Below, piece after piece: positions 44,867-54,061 of a stretch of DNA of 64,000 nucleotides (positions are counted from its first letter, which is position 1; each line of letters opens with the position of its first letter). The DNA is from Caproicibacter sp002399225 (GTDB lineage: Bacteria; Bacillota; Clostridia; Oscillospirales; Acutalibacteraceae). The stretch is from contig DAIOKN010000006.1 of the NCBI GenBank assembly GCA_036756705.1, forward strand, positions 46,353 to 110,352, in the 5' to 3' direction. The notes below the pieces were generated by a model. The model worked only from the letters and a program-made list of their open reading frames with translations, did not search any database and was not told the DNA's origin. Both the position numbers and the translations under genes were made by a program.

Positions 44867-47338
44867 TTAAGTCTTCTCTTCCGGATTTCCCGTGTCAGGC
44901 ACAGAAGGCTTCGGCGAAAGGCCCTCTTCCTCCCGGTCAGGCAGGTGAGGCAGACTCAGCCTGACCACCCGATAGATTTTTCTCTTCTTTTTCAGTCCTT
45001 TGTCCCGCCGGAAGGTCACCAAACAATAAAACGCAAAGAGGAGGACTCCCCCAGCCGACGCTGCGGCGCCGACCGCAAGACCAGGCGTTTTGTAATTGAA
45101 TCGGGTTTTTGAGGTGCCGACCGGGACCCGCACGGCCATAAAACCGACGTTCACCCGGACAATCTCGGCGGGTTTGCCGTTGACCTCGGCGCTCCAGCCG
45201 CCTTCCCACGGGACGCTGAAGAACACCAAGCGGCTTTGGTTCGACATAAAAGACGCCGAAAATCCGCCGTTGTCGGTCCGGAAGGAAGAACAAGTTTCCG
45301 CCGCGCGCGCCGTGCAGTCCTCAAAATAGGCATCCTTTGAATAATCCTGCACGTCGGGATTGAGATGCGTCAGTCCCTTCGCGTTTTTCGCCGCATCCGA
45401 GTCCTCCAGCACAACGGCCTTAAGCAGCAGCAGGTTGCGGTCGTCTTCCGGAAGGTTGTTGTATTCGCTGCGCGTGATGTAGCTGTCATAGGAAAAGCCC
45501 ATCGGGATAAAATAATCGTTTTTATAGATATCGCATCCGTTCTGCGTCGCATAATAGCTCCAGCCCGGCATGGCGGTTCCGTTTTCCCCGGTGAACTTTT
45601 TGCCAAAGTCGGTGGGGTCGAACAGCCAGCGGCAACTGGTCAGGCCGCGCAGTCCGTAATACTTGACATCCGGTCGGGAGCCGACATCCCGCTGTACGCC
45701 GATGGTGGGGTAGAACTCCATCACGGAACCCGGCACGATGCTGTGAAAAGCCTGGATGGTGGGCTTCTGCCAGTACATGCCCTGGTTGTCCATGCCGTCG
45801 AACACGTCGATACGGCTGAACCGGCTGGAATCCGGCAGACTGATCTCAGCCCCTTTGTTGAGCGAATACGGAATGATCCAGCGGTGGGTGTCGTCGCTCT
45901 GCGTTTTACCGAGAGCGATAAAATACGCCGCATAGATCACGGTAATCAAAGAGATTCCTCCCGCCAAATAGTGGAGAAACTGCTTCCTGTCCCGACGGTA
46001 AAAACGGAAGGAAAGCACAAACAGAGCAAGGCTTAAAAGCGCGATGGCCACATAGGGCCAGAAGCGGGCCGGGTAACCTTCCAGCCCGAAAACGGTCTTC
46101 CCGGCCGAGGTCTTGTCCGGCATCAGGCCGATCGGCAGTGCAATTCCAAGCGTGATGCCGAAGGTCCACTTGATGGCGCGGGGCCAGTCGGAGCGCCTGT
46201 CCTGCAAAGCCAGCACCGTTGCCAGCGCCAGCATCAGCGTCAGCATATAGAACCAGCGCGCATAGTACGCCATGTTGAAAAGCTGAAACGCCGCGTTCAG
46301 GACCGGAACAAACGCCATAAAAAACAGGATGCAAATCAGCGTCTTCAGCCAGTGCCTTTTTTTCGCCTGCACGAATGCAAACACGCCGCTCATGCCAATG
46401 AGCGGGAACCACGCGCCGAGGGAAGCCCACTTTGCCTCTGAATTCGGGGTGAAGTTCGGCCGTGCGGGAAGATCCGGCGGAAAGAAGAAACTTTCGAGGA
46501 TATGAACATACCGCTGGTTCCAGTCGTAGAGCAGCGCTCCCCAGCCGGAAGGCGGATCGACCACGCGCGGATTCTGCACCGCCGCAAGGATGGTTGGCAC
46601 CAGCAGCACCGAGGCGCACAGCACACCGAGGACGGCCTCGCAGGCCAGAAGCAGAAAATCGCGCACCGAAAGAGTCCAGTTCCCGCTCAGCAGGCGGACA
46701 AACCAGTAGATCAGCAGGAACACAACTTGTCCCACAAAGAAATACCAGTTGACCATCGCGCACAGGAACACCGTCACGGCGAACACTCCGCGGCGGCGCT
46801 TGTACATGTACTCGTCCAGCGCCCAGAGCATCAGCGGGAAAAAGACGATCGCCTCATGAAAATGGTTGAAAAAGATGTTATAGATGGAAAAGCCGGAAAA
46901 AGCGTACAGCATTCCGCCCACTACGGCGTACTCCGGGTTGCGGACATACCGCCTCAGATAGTTAAACGCCGTGAGGGAAGCGAAGCCGAATTTCAGCATC
47001 AGCAGCGGACCCATCAGGTGCGGCACCAGCCAGCTCGGGAATGGGAGCGTCAGCCAGAAAAACGGGCTGCCAAGCAGATAAAACGTATAGGATCCGATGA
47101 AATTTGCGCCGAGGTCCGTGGTCCAGTTCCAGCCGACGTTTCCGCTTCGGATCGCATCGTGGCAAATTTGGTAGAACGGAACCTGCTGCACGTTGTAATC
47201 GCCATAAAAGAGGAAATATCCGTTGTCAAACAGAATAAAGGGAATAAAAAAAAGGAAGGATACGGCAAGACCATAAAAAAATGCTTTGTAAAAATACTCC
47301 CTTGTCTCGTTTTTCTTCAGGCTGTGAAATTTATCCAC
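44867..47338 (-). CDS. YfhO-family large membrane protein (probable GT-C glycosyltransferase)
   Basis: 823 residues from a GTG at 47338 with GGAGG seven bases ahead. About 12-13 membrane helices occupy residues 20-480, with the large first outer loop containing NYNVQQVPFYQICHDAIRSGNVGWNWTTDLG-like sequence (DYNVQQVPFY is the visible motif). A 260-residue extracytoplasmic domain follows (RWIIPYSLNKGAEISLPDSSRF, DPTDFGKKFTGENG) with the YfhO hallmark VFFSVPWEGGWSAEVNGKPAE, then a last helix. In Bacillus YfhO acts with a GtrB-like partner in glycosylating lipoteichoic acid. The adjacent GtrB-like gene fits that two-gene system; the polymer modified here is unknown. Confidence 0.85.
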   Translation of the reverse strand: MDKFHSLKKNETREYFYKAFFYGLAVSFLFFIPFILFDNGYFLFYGDYNVQQVPFYQICHDAIRSGNVGWNWTTDLGANFIGSYTFYLLGSPFFWLTLPFPSWLVPHLMGPLLMLKFGFASLTAFNYLRRYVRNPEYAVVGGMLYAFSGFSIYNIFFNHFHEAIVFFPLMLWALDEYMYKRRRGVFAVTVFLCAMVNWYFFVGQVVFLLIYWFVRLLSGNWTLSVRDFLLLACEAVLGVLCASVLLVPTILAAVQNPRVVDPPSGWGALLYDWNQRYVHILESFFFPPDLPARPNFTPNSEAKWASLGAWFPLIGMSGVFAFVQAKKRHWLKTLICILFFMAFVPVLNAAFQLFNMAYYARWFYMLTLMLALATVLALQDRRSDWPRAIKWTFGITLGIALPIGLMPDKTSAGKTVFGLEGYPARFWPYVAIALLSLALFVLSFRFYRRDRKQFLHYLAGGISLITVIYAAYFIALGKTQSDDTHRWIIPYSLNKGAEISLPDSSRFSRIDVFDGMDNQGMYWQKPTIQAFHSIVPGSVMEFYPTIGVQRDVGSRPDVKYYGLRGLTSCRWLFDPTDFGKKFTGENGTAMPGWSYYATQNGCDIYKNDYFIPMGFSYDSYITRSEYNNLPEDDRNLLLLKAVVLEDSDAAKNAKGLTHLNPDVQDYSKDAYFEDCTARAAETCSSFRTDNGGFSASFMSNQSRLVFFSVPWEGGWSAEVNGKPAEIVRVNVGFMAVRVPVGTSKTRFNYKTPGLAVGAAASAGGVLLFAFYCLVTFRRDKGLKKKRKIYRVVRLSLPHLPDREEEGLSPKPSVPDTGNPEEKT

Positions 47339-47432
47339 CGCGCCGCCTCCCAAGAACCATATCGAACCATATTATAGCACAACCCCATGTTGAAACAATG
47401 AAGATTCTGCTCGAAAGTATAAATTTTTTGTA

Positions 47433-47460
47433 TTGAAAATATGAGAAAATACGGTATGAT
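47433..47460 (+). promoter_or_regulatory. Promoter of the YfbR-like gene
   Basis: TTGAAA (47433-47438), 16 bases, TATGAT (47455-47460), about 30 bases before the start codon. Confidence 0.6.
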
Positions 47461-47492
47461 AATAAAGTATGCAAAAGGGGGAAGGGAGCTTT

Positions 47493-48098
47493 ATGTCTCA
47501 TTTTTTTGCGGTGCTGTCGCGGATGAAAGACATCAACCGCTGGGGCTTGATGCGCAACACACGGCCGGAAAATCTGTGTGAACACAGTTTTGAAACGGCC
47601 GTCATCGCACACGCGCTCGCCGTGCTGCGGAACACCCGCTTCGGCGGCAGAGTGGACCCGGGCCGTGCGGCCGTACTCGCTCTATTCCACGACGCGACGG
47701 AAATCATCACCGGAGACATGCCGACGCCCGTCAAATACTTCAGCCCGAAAATCCGCTCCGCCTACCGAGAAGTGGAGTCCGTCGCCCGGGGACGGCTGCT
47801 GGAGTTTCTGCCGGAGGATCTGCGGGGCGCCTACCATTCGCTTCTCGCCGAGGGAGCTGAACCCGGCGACGCGGATCTGCTGCCGCTGGTTCACGCGGCG
47901 GACAAAATCTCGGCAGTGATCAAGTGCGTGGAGGAAAAGCGGATGGGAAACCTGGAATTTTCCTGCGCGGAAATCACCCTGCGCCAGGCCGTCAAAGACT
48001 TTCACCTACCGGAAGCGGATTGTTTTATGGAAGAATTTCTTCCTTCGTTCAGCCTGACGCTCGACGATCTTGGGGAAACAAATTTCCAGAATTTATAA
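47493..48098 (+). CDS. HD-domain 5'-deoxynucleotidase (YfbR-like)
   Basis: 201 residues from the ATG at 47493 with GGGAG six bases ahead. The HD-domain metal ligands are visible: CEHSFETAVIAHAL, the HD pair in LALFHDATEIITGDMPTPVKYF, and a later aspartate in HAADKISAVIK. EITGDMPTPVKY is the YfbR signature. YfbR removes phosphate from 2'-deoxynucleoside 5'-monophosphates. It stands alone, between the divergent YfhO gene and the LCP gene. Confidence 0.88.
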   Translation: MSHFFAVLSRMKDINRWGLMRNTRPENLCEHSFETAVIAHALAVLRNTRFGGRVDPGRAAVLALFHDATEIITGDMPTPVKYFSPKIRSAYREVESVARGRLLEFLPEDLRGAYHSLLAEGAEPGDADLLPLVHAADKISAVIKCVEEKRMGNLEFSCAEITLRQAVKDFHLPEADCFMEEFLPSFSLTLDDLGETNFQNL

Positions 48099-48375
48099 AA
48101 TCATAATTTTTTTCTGCAATTATAGACAACCGTCTTTTCTTTATACTATTACGGTTAAGGATAAATTGCCTGAGGCGACGATGCAGCGCTTCAGGCGCCG
48201 GCCGGCCACGGAACTGGCTTAAGTTGCCCCCTTGCTCCTCTTTCTGCAAGGCTCCGGGTGCACCCTTTGTGAAATATGGGGCACGCCGGCGCGGGAAGTG
48301 AATATAGAAAAGCAGTCATTTGAATCCGGGCCCGGCAGGACCGGTTGCCCGGAGCAAACAATCGGGAATGGAAGG
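48099..48375. other. Intergenic leader before the LCP gene
   Basis: About 280 bases with no gene recognised. A possible TATACT box lies near 48140, without a good -35 box. An in-frame extension of the LCP gene begins at 48232 but lacks a ribosome site and would hide the signal anchor. Confidence 0.4.
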
Positions 48376-49428
48376 ATGAATGAAGTGAAAAGGAAAAAGC
48401 GGCATACGCTTCGGAATATTTCCATTTTGATCCTAAGCCTTTTGATGCTGACCGCGGGAGTCGGCTGCGTTTACGCGGACAGCCTTTTAAATCGGATCAA
48501 TTACGAGCCGCAGGATGGGGAATCCCAAGTTTCGGGCGGAACTCCATTTGTAGCGGATCCCGGAATCGCCGACGGCACCAAAGCAGGCTTGGTGGGCGGA
48601 CTGTACCATGATGACGCCATCACCAACATTCTGCTGCTCGGCGTGGATGACTACCAGAAAAACGATGTCGGCCGCAGCGACAGCATGATGCTGGTTTCGG
48701 TCGACACGCGCCATAAAAAGATTAAGCTGACATCATTTCTGCGCGACCTTTACGTTGCAATCCCCGGCATTGGCAGCAACCGGCTGAATGCGGCTTACAG
48801 CCTGGCCGGTGGAAAATCCGCCGGCGCCAAATCCGTCGTCACGGCAATCGAAGCGAATTTTGGCGTGGATATCGACCGCTATGTCATAATCAATAACAAT
48901 GCTTTCAACAAGATTATTGATCGGCTCGGGGGCGTTAAAATTACCCTGACGGCCGCTGAGGCCAAACTGATCAACCGGTATTCCGGCGACTCCAGAAGGG
49001 ACTTAACCGCCGGCACGTTTCTGCTGAGCGGCGCGCAGGCGCACTACTATTCGCGCATCCGAGACATCGACAGCGATTTTCAGCGCACGGAGCGCCAGCG
49101 CAAGGTCTTTTCCAGTATCGCAAATTCACTGAAAAGCTCCCGCCTGCCTACCATTTACAGTGTGCTGGCCGACACGCTCGGTCTGGTTACGACCAATATG
49201 ACCAAATCGCAAATTCTTTCGATAGCATCGAATTCGCTGACCTACCTGAATTATCCGATCAGCGACGACCACATCCCGTCGGACGGCGCTTACCAAAATG
49301 AAACCGTGATCCTCAGCGGAAAAGAAGCGAAAGTTCTTGTTCCAGACCTCAACGAGTGCCAGGAAAACATCGCCGGCTTTATTTATGAGAACGACCTCCC
49401 CAGCAAAACTTATGACAACGCGGGCTAA
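48376..49428 (+). CDS. LytR-CpsA-Psr family cell-wall glycopolymer transferase
   Basis: 350 residues from ATG 48376 (a GTG at 48385 is as well placed). A short basic cytosolic tail is followed by one membrane helix (ISILILSLLMLTAGVGCVYA). The LCP domain shows NILLLGVDDYQKNDVGRSDSMMLVSVD, LTSFLRDLYVAIPGIGSNRLNAAYSLAGG (with the catalytic arginine and the pyrophosphate-binding residues), DRYVIINNNAFNKIIDRLGGV and YSRIRDIDSDFQRTERQRKV. The enzymes attach wall teichoic acid-like or capsular polymers from lipid carriers to peptidoglycan outside the membrane. It is terminated by a hairpin before the next gene. Confidence 0.92.
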   Translation: MNEVKRKKRHTLRNISILILSLLMLTAGVGCVYADSLLNRINYEPQDGESQVSGGTPFVADPGIADGTKAGLVGGLYHDDAITNILLLGVDDYQKNDVGRSDSMMLVSVDTRHKKIKLTSFLRDLYVAIPGIGSNRLNAAYSLAGGKSAGAKSVVTAIEANFGVDIDRYVIINNNAFNKIIDRLGGVKITLTAAEAKLINRYSGDSRRDLTAGTFLLSGAQAHYYSRIRDIDSDFQRTERQRKVFSSIANSLKSSRLPTIYSVLADTLGLVTTNMTKSQILSIASNSLTYLNYPISDDHIPSDGAYQNETVILSGKEAKVLVPDLNECQENIAGFIYENDLPSKTYDNAG

Positions 49429-49443
49429 CCGAAAGCTCCGTTG

Positions 49444-49473
49444 AAAGCGCAGCAAATGCTGCGCTTTTTTTTT
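49444..49473 (+). terminator. Terminator after the LCP gene
   Basis: AAAGCGCAGCA pairs with TGCTGCGCTTT and is followed by nine T in total. Confidence 0.88.
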
Positions 49474-49491
49474 GAAAGGACTCTTTTCTCT

Positions 49492-50775
49492 ATGTCCGCT
49501 CCGTTTTATGAGGCACTTCGCCGCCACCAGTCCCTGGGGCGGGCTCCGTTTCATACGCCGGGACACAAAAACAACCCCGCCGCCCTTCCGGCCGGTCTGT
49601 GGCGGCTCGATCTGACCGAGCTGCCGGACACCGGCAGCCTTTATGACGGCGGCGGACCGATCGAGCAGGCGGAAGCGCTTGCTTCCACCCTGTTCGGCAC
49701 CGTGCGCACCTGTCTTTCCGCCGGCGGATGCACCCTCTGCGTTCAGGCGATGTTTCGTCTGGCCGCGCCGTGCGGCGGGAAGATCGTCTGCGCCCGCAAC
49801 ATCCACCGCAGCGCAGCCGGGGCAATGGCCCTGCTCGGCGTGGAGCCTGTCTGGGCGATGCCGGAAACGAAAGCTCTGATTTCCGCCATCGCCGCCTGCG
49901 GGGATGCAAAAGCCGTCTATGTCACCAGCCCGGATTATTATGGCCGTCTGCTCGACATTTCCGCCATCGCTGCCGCCTGCCGGGGAAAAAGCCTGCCGCT
50001 TCTGGTCGACTGCGCGCACGGAGCCCATCTGATGTTCACAAAGCCGGTGCTCCATCCGCTCCGGTTCGGCGCTTCCATGACCGCCGACTCCGCCCACAAG
50101 ACGCTCGGCGTCCTGACCGGCGGAGCATGGCTGAACATTGCGGACCCAAGCTTTGCGGCGGATGCCAAGGCGGCGATGGCTCTGTTTGGCTCCTCCAGCC
50201 CGTCGTTCCCGATTCTCGCTTCTCTCGACCTGTGCCGCGCGTGGCTGGAAGAACATGCCGACGCGTTTCCCGTTTTGCAGGAGCGTGTCGGGCGGATTCG
50301 CCGCCTGGCTTTTTCCCGCGGGATTCCGTCGCCCGCCGGAGACCCGACGCGGCTGACGCTGGAAACGGCAAAGGCCGGCCTTTCCGGGACGCGGGCGGCA
50401 GAGCTGTTCCGCGCCGCCGGGGTCGAACCGGAGTACGCGGACCGTGCCTTTGTGGTGCTGATTGCGACGCCTTTTAACACCGAAGAGGACTTTTTGAGGC
50501 TGGAACGGGCCATACGAGACCTGCCGCTGGGGAAATCTCTCCCCGAGGCACCCGACCTGCCTCCGCTTTCCCCGGCCGTTCTTCCGCTGCGAGAGGCAGC
50601 CTTTTCCAATTCCATTTCCGTTCCGCTTTCCCGGGCGGCCGGGAAAATTGCGGCCGAAATTGCCTGCCCCTGCCCGCCGGGCATCCCCGTCGTAATGCCC
50701 GGGGAGCGGATTACAGGAGAAGCCGCCGAGTTTCTTCGCAACTATGGTTTTCTGAACGTAAAAGTGGTAAAATAA
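49492..50775 (+). CDS. Orn/Lys/Arg decarboxylase-family PLP enzyme (YaaO-like)
   Basis: 427 residues from ATG 49492 (upstream frame runs through the terminator and is rejected). Fold-type I PLP enzyme: FHTPGHKNNPA at the start, LSAGGCTLCVQAM, ITSPDYYG-like VYVTSPDYYGRLLD, LLVDCAHGAHLMF with the PLP-nitrogen aspartate, and the Schiff-base lysine in ADSAHKTLGVLTGG near residue 203. The C-terminal domain ends with CPPGIPVVMPGERIT. Basic amino acid decarboxylation is the family reaction; the exact substrate of YaaO-type proteins is not settled. It heads the yaaO-darA-holB-ricT block. Confidence 0.85.
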   Translation: MSAPFYEALRRHQSLGRAPFHTPGHKNNPAALPAGLWRLDLTELPDTGSLYDGGGPIEQAEALASTLFGTVRTCLSAGGCTLCVQAMFRLAAPCGGKIVCARNIHRSAAGAMALLGVEPVWAMPETKALISAIAACGDAKAVYVTSPDYYGRLLDISAIAAACRGKSLPLLVDCAHGAHLMFTKPVLHPLRFGASMTADSAHKTLGVLTGGAWLNIADPSFAADAKAAMALFGSSSPSFPILASLDLCRAWLEEHADAFPVLQERVGRIRRLAFSRGIPSPAGDPTRLTLETAKAGLSGTRAAELFRAAGVEPEYADRAFVVLIATPFNTEEDFLRLERAIRDLPLGKSLPEAPDLPPLSPAVLPLREAAFSNSISVPLSRAAGKIAAEIACPCPPGIPVVMPGERITGEAAEFLRNYGFLNVKVVK

Positions 50776-50827
50776 GAAATATAAAGAGTTCAAAGAATTC
50801 TCGGGCTTTCGGATGGGAGGGATCCAG

Positions 50828-51151
50828 ATGAAGCTGATCATGGCAATTGTAAATAACGACGACAGCAGCATGGTTTCCACAGCACTGACCAAGGAGGGTT
50901 TTGCCGTCACCAAGCTTGCCACAACGGGCGGGTTCCTAAAGGCGGGCAACACAACTTTCATCGTCGGCACGGAAAATGAAAAAGTGGATCAGGTGATCTC
51001 CATCATCGCCGCTCAAAGCCGCCGCCGCACCCAGGTGGTGCCCAGTACTTCCACCATGGATATCGGCGTCTATTCCCCGGCCCCCGTGGAAGTAACCGTC
51101 GGCGGCTCCACGATTTTTGTGCTGGATATCGACCGTTTTGAAAAGGTATGA
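50828..51151 (+). CDS. darA: Cyclic-di-AMP receptor, PII-like (DarA/PstA/YaaQ)
   Basis: 107 residues from ATG 50828 after GGGAGGG. It is a trimeric PII-like protein that binds cyclic-di-AMP. Visible family segments are MKLIMAIVNNDDSSMVSTALTKEGF, VTKLATTGGFLKAGNTTFIVG (ligand-binding loop) and the C-terminal VGGSTIFVLDIDRFEKV. The stop overlaps the holB start (ATGA). The link between c-di-AMP signalling and the neighbouring replication genes is conserved but unexplained. Confidence 0.95.
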   Translation: MKLIMAIVNNDDSSMVSTALTKEGFAVTKLATTGGFLKAGNTTFIVGTENEKVDQVISIIAAQSRRRTQVVPSTSTMDIGVYSPAPVEVTVGGSTIFVLDIDRFEKV

Positions 51152-52020
51152 GTTTAAATTTTGAGAATTTTCCCGGGAACCGGGAAGTAAAGAAAGATCT
51201 TTCGATTGCCTTCGACGCGGGACGGTTTCCGCACGCGATCCTGCTGGAAGGAGCCCCCGGCAGCGGAACCGATCTTCTTTCGGGCATCCTCGCAAAAGCG
51301 GCGGTCTGCCTTTCCAAAGCCGGCTGCCCCTGCGGGCACTGCGCCGGCTGTATCAAGGCGGCCGCCGGTTCCCACCCGGACATTCTGACGCTGAACGGCG
51401 ACGAAAATCCAAAGGTTTTCCCCGTGGAAGTCATCCGCGAAATCCGGTCCGGCGCCTCCATTCTGCCAAACGAAGCCCCGCGGAAAGTTTACCGCCTGCT
51501 GGGCGTGCAGAATATGGCGGAACCGGCACAGAACGCGCTTTTAAAAGTTCTGGAAGAACCGCCCGAAAACGTGCTGTTTCTTCTCACGGCGACCAGCGCT
51601 GCCGCGCTGCTTCCAACCATCCGTTCGCGGGTGCAGATTTTCACGCTGGAGGACGGCACCCCGCCGGAAGAAGGACGAAAGGAAGCCGCGGCGATCGCTC
51701 GCGCGGTCGCCGCTCCGGGCGAAGCGGAACTGCTGTTCTGCACGGCTCCGCTCCTCCGGGACCGGAACCGGCTCCGCGCCGTTCTGGCGCAGATGGTTTT
51801 GCTGTTCCGCGACGCGTCCGTTCTGCGCGCGGGCGGAGCTTCGTGCCTTTCCGGGGAAAAGAGTACCGCAGAATACCTCGCTTCCAGTCTGACGCGGAAA
51901 AGTCTGATGCTCCTGCTGGAAAAGACCGGCCGTGCGCAGCGCGCGCTGGAGCGAAACGCAAACTCGGCGCTTTTGGTCACCACGCTTTGCGCGGGACTGC
52001 GGGAAGCAGCCAAATCATAA
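51148..52020 (+). CDS. holB: DNA polymerase III delta-prime subunit
   Basis: 290 residues. Clamp-loader subunit. N-terminal NREVKKDLSIAFDAGRFPHAILLEGAPGSGT, the zinc-binding CPCGHCAGC cluster (residues about 58-66), HPDILTLNGDENPKVFPVEVIREI and RKVYRLLGVQNMAEPAQNALLKVLEEPPENVLFLLTA with the SRC-like motif altered to SRVQIF (the delta-prime SRC is not perfect here). The normal Walker A is degenerate, as expected for delta-prime. It overlaps darA by four bases. Confidence 0.92.
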   Translation: MSLNFENFPGNREVKKDLSIAFDAGRFPHAILLEGAPGSGTDLLSGILAKAAVCLSKAGCPCGHCAGCIKAAAGSHPDILTLNGDENPKVFPVEVIREIRSGASILPNEAPRKVYRLLGVQNMAEPAQNALLKVLEEPPENVLFLLTATSAAALLPTIRSRVQIFTLEDGTPPEEGRKEAAAIARAVAAPGEAELLFCTAPLLRDRNRLRAVLAQMVLLFRDASVLRAGGASCLSGEKSTAEYLASSLTRKSLMLLLEKTGRAQRALERNANSALLVTTLCAGLREAAKS

Positions 52021-52047
52021 AGCGATGGAACGAAAGGAGAGCCTTAT

Positions 52048-52917
52048 ATGGCCGAAGTCATTGGCGTGCGATTTAAAAATGTCGGCAAAATCTACTATTT
52101 TGACCCGGCCGGCAATGTCTTAACGCGGAGTGACAAGGTGATCGTCGAAACCGCCCGAGGGGTGGAATGCGGCGAAATCGCCATGGAAAACCGGCAGATC
52201 GACGACAAGGATCTGGTGCAGCCTCTGCGTCCGCTGATCCGTGTCGCGACAAAGGACGACCTTAAAAAAGTCGCCGAAAACAAAAAAAAAGAAAAGACCG
52301 CATTTGACATTTGCCTGAAAAAGATTGCCGCCCATAAGCTTGAAATGAAGCTGGTGGACGTGGAATATACTTTCGACAATTCTAAAATTCTATTTTATTT
52401 TACAGCGGACGGGCGAGTGGATTTCCGCGAGCTGGTCAAAGACCTCGCCTCCGTGTTCCGGACCCGCATTGAGCTGCGCCAGATCGGCGTGAGGGATGAA
52501 GCGAAAATGATCGGCGGCCTCGGCATCTGCGGCAGGCCGTTTTGCTGCTCCACTTTTCTCAGCGGGTTTCAGCCTGTTTCCATCAAAATGGCAAAAGAGC
52601 AGGGGCTCTCTCTGAATCCGGTGAAAATTTCAGGCATCTGCGGCAGGCTGATGTGCTGCCTGAAATACGAACAGGGAACCTACGCGGAACTGCTGCGCAG
52701 CGTGCCCTCGACCAATTCCATTGTGATGACGCCGCAAGGACGCGGCGTGGTCACAGACAATAACCTGCTGACCGAAACCGTTTCTGTACGCCTGGATTCC
52801 ACCCCGGACGCGTCCGCTCAGACATTTCTTGCCAAAGAGGTGCGCATTTTAAAAAACGGAAAAAATTTCGCCGGCAAAGACGAGACGAAACAGCTGAAAA
52901 CCTTAGAGGGAAACTAA
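52048..52917 (+). CDS. ricT: RicT/YaaT, PSP1-domain Fe-S protein
   Basis: 289 residues. PSP1 domain with GVRFKNVGKIYYFDPAG, KLVDVEYTFDNSKILFYFTADGRVDFRELVKDLASVF and two cysteine clusters GICGRPFCCSTF and GICGRLMCCLKYEQ, which bind [4Fe-4S] clusters in the RicAFT (Y-complex) that helps RNase Y process mRNA and affects sporulation in Bacillus. The partners RicA and RicF are not in the window. Ribosome site AAAGGAG precedes the ATG. Confidence 0.94.
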   Translation: MAEVIGVRFKNVGKIYYFDPAGNVLTRSDKVIVETARGVECGEIAMENRQIDDKDLVQPLRPLIRVATKDDLKKVAENKKKEKTAFDICLKKIAAHKLEMKLVDVEYTFDNSKILFYFTADGRVDFRELVKDLASVFRTRIELRQIGVRDEAKMIGGLGICGRPFCCSTFLSGFQPVSIKMAKEQGLSLNPVKISGICGRLMCCLKYEQGTYAELLRSVPSTNSIVMTPQGRGVVTDNNLLTETVSVRLDSTPDASAQTFLAKEVRILKNGKNFAGKDETKQLKTLEGN

Positions 52918-52925
52918 ATTTACGG

Positions 52926-52953
52926 TTGCATTTTCGTGTTTTTATGTTACAAT
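52926..52953 (+). promoter_or_regulatory. Ferredoxin promoter
   Basis: TTGCAT (52926-52931), 16 bases, TACAAT (52948-52953), 35 bases before the ferredoxin start. Confidence 0.65.
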
Positions 52954-52987
52954 AATCCTATCAATGTATTGGAGGTGTATCCTTAAT

Positions 52988-53161
52988 ATGGCATATGTAA
53001 TCAGTGATGACTGCATTTCCTGCGGCGCCTGCGCCGGAGAGTGCCCAGTGGAAGCTATTTCGGAAGGTGACGGCAAATTCGTAATTGATCCGGAAAAGTG
53101 CACAGAATGCGGTTCTTGTGCGGAAGTCTGCCCCGTTGGCGCACCGAAGCCTCAAAAGTAA
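52988..53161 (+). CDS. 2[4Fe-4S] ferredoxin
   Basis: 57 residues from ATG 52988 with GGAGGTG ahead. Two classical clusters: CISCGACAGECP (residues 11-22) and CTECGSCAEVCP (near 39-50). It is a low-potential electron carrier of anaerobes. It has its own promoter and terminator, so it is a small independent unit inserted in the ricT-trmN6 interval, and could serve any ferredoxin-linked enzyme in the cell. Confidence 0.95.
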   Translation: MAYVISDDCISCGACAGECPVEAISEGDGKFVIDPEKCTECGSCAEVCPVGAPKPQK

Positions 53162-53174
53162 TTTCAGACAGAAT

Positions 53175-53212
53175 AAAAGGCGGAGCGCTGTTAGGTTGCT
53201 CTGCCTTTTTTC
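53175..53212 (+). terminator. Terminator after ferredoxin
   Basis: AAAAGGCGGAGC (53175-53186) pairs with GCTCTGCCTTTT (53198-53209) with one G-T pair and a T tail. Confidence 0.8.
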
Positions 53213-53281
53213 TTTGTGCAAAAGGGAAATTCATGATAAAACACGGCGCCCACACCGTAAGGTCAGGAGGGAAACACCCAC

Positions 53282-54061
53282 ATGAAACGGCAGAGCGGCC
53301 CTGCGGCCCAGGGGACGTTGCTGAAGGACGGAGAAAAGCTGGAAACGCTTTCGCCCCGTTGTTCGGTGATCACCGGAAGCGGCTATACGTTTACGACAGA
53401 CACGATTCTTCTCGCCGCTTTCTCTTTGCCGCACCCGGGTGAAAACTGCGCCGATTTCGGCACGGGGTGCGGTACGATTCCGCTTTTCTGGTGCGACCGG
53501 TCTGCGCCGCGGCGGGTGTACGCGGTAGAGCTGCAGGAAAGTGCCTGCACCCTCGCGCGCCGCTCCGCCGCACTCAACGGTCTCGAGGACCGGATTGAAA
53601 TCGTACAGAAGGACATCCGCGCCTTAAAGGAGGAGCGGGCGCTGCCGTTCGGCCTGGACCGGATCGCCTGCAACCCGCCTTATTATCCGGATGGCGCGGG
53701 GCCGCACAGCGGAAAGGAGGAGCGCCGCCTTGCCCGGCATGAAACCGCGTGCAGCTTTGCCGAAATTGCGGCGGCTGCGGCTGCATTTTTGCGCTGGGGC
53801 GGGTACTTCTGCTGCTGCCTGAAGCCGGAGCGTCTCTGCACCGCCATGGTGACGTTACATTCGGCCGGGCTGGAGCCGAAACGGCTCCGATTGGTTCAGC
53901 AGCGAACGGACAAAGCCCCGTTTCTGTTCCTGCTGCAGGCCAGCCGTGGCGGGCGCCCCGGCCTCACGGCGGAGCCGGCGCTGCTTCTGGAAGCGCCGGA
54001 TGGAAGCTGTTCGGAAGAAATAAGAAAAATTTACGGAGATTACAGGGGGAAACGAAAATGA
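53282..54061 (+). CDS. tRNA1(Val) (adenine-37-N6)-methyltransferase-like protein (YabB)
   Basis: 259 residues. A SAM-dependent class I methyltransferase: GYTFTTDTILLAAFSL, the SAM loop ADFGTGCGTIPLFW, VYAVELQESACTLARRSAALNGL and the N6-adenine motif IACNPPYYPDG near residue 131. RHETACSFAEIAAAAAAFL follows. In E. coli TrmN6 modifies A37 of tRNA-Val1; the Firmicutes member YabB is less studied. Overlaps rsmI by four bases (ATGA). Confidence 0.9.
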   Translation: MKRQSGPAAQGTLLKDGEKLETLSPRCSVITGSGYTFTTDTILLAAFSLPHPGENCADFGTGCGTIPLFWCDRSAPRRVYAVELQESACTLARRSAALNGLEDRIEIVQKDIRALKEERALPFGLDRIACNPPYYPDGAGPHSGKEERRLARHETACSFAEIAAAAAAFLRWGGYFCCCLKPERLCTAMVTLHSAGLEPKRLRLVQQRTDKAPFLFLLQASRGGRPGLTAEPALLLEAPDGSCSEEIRKIYGDYRGKRK

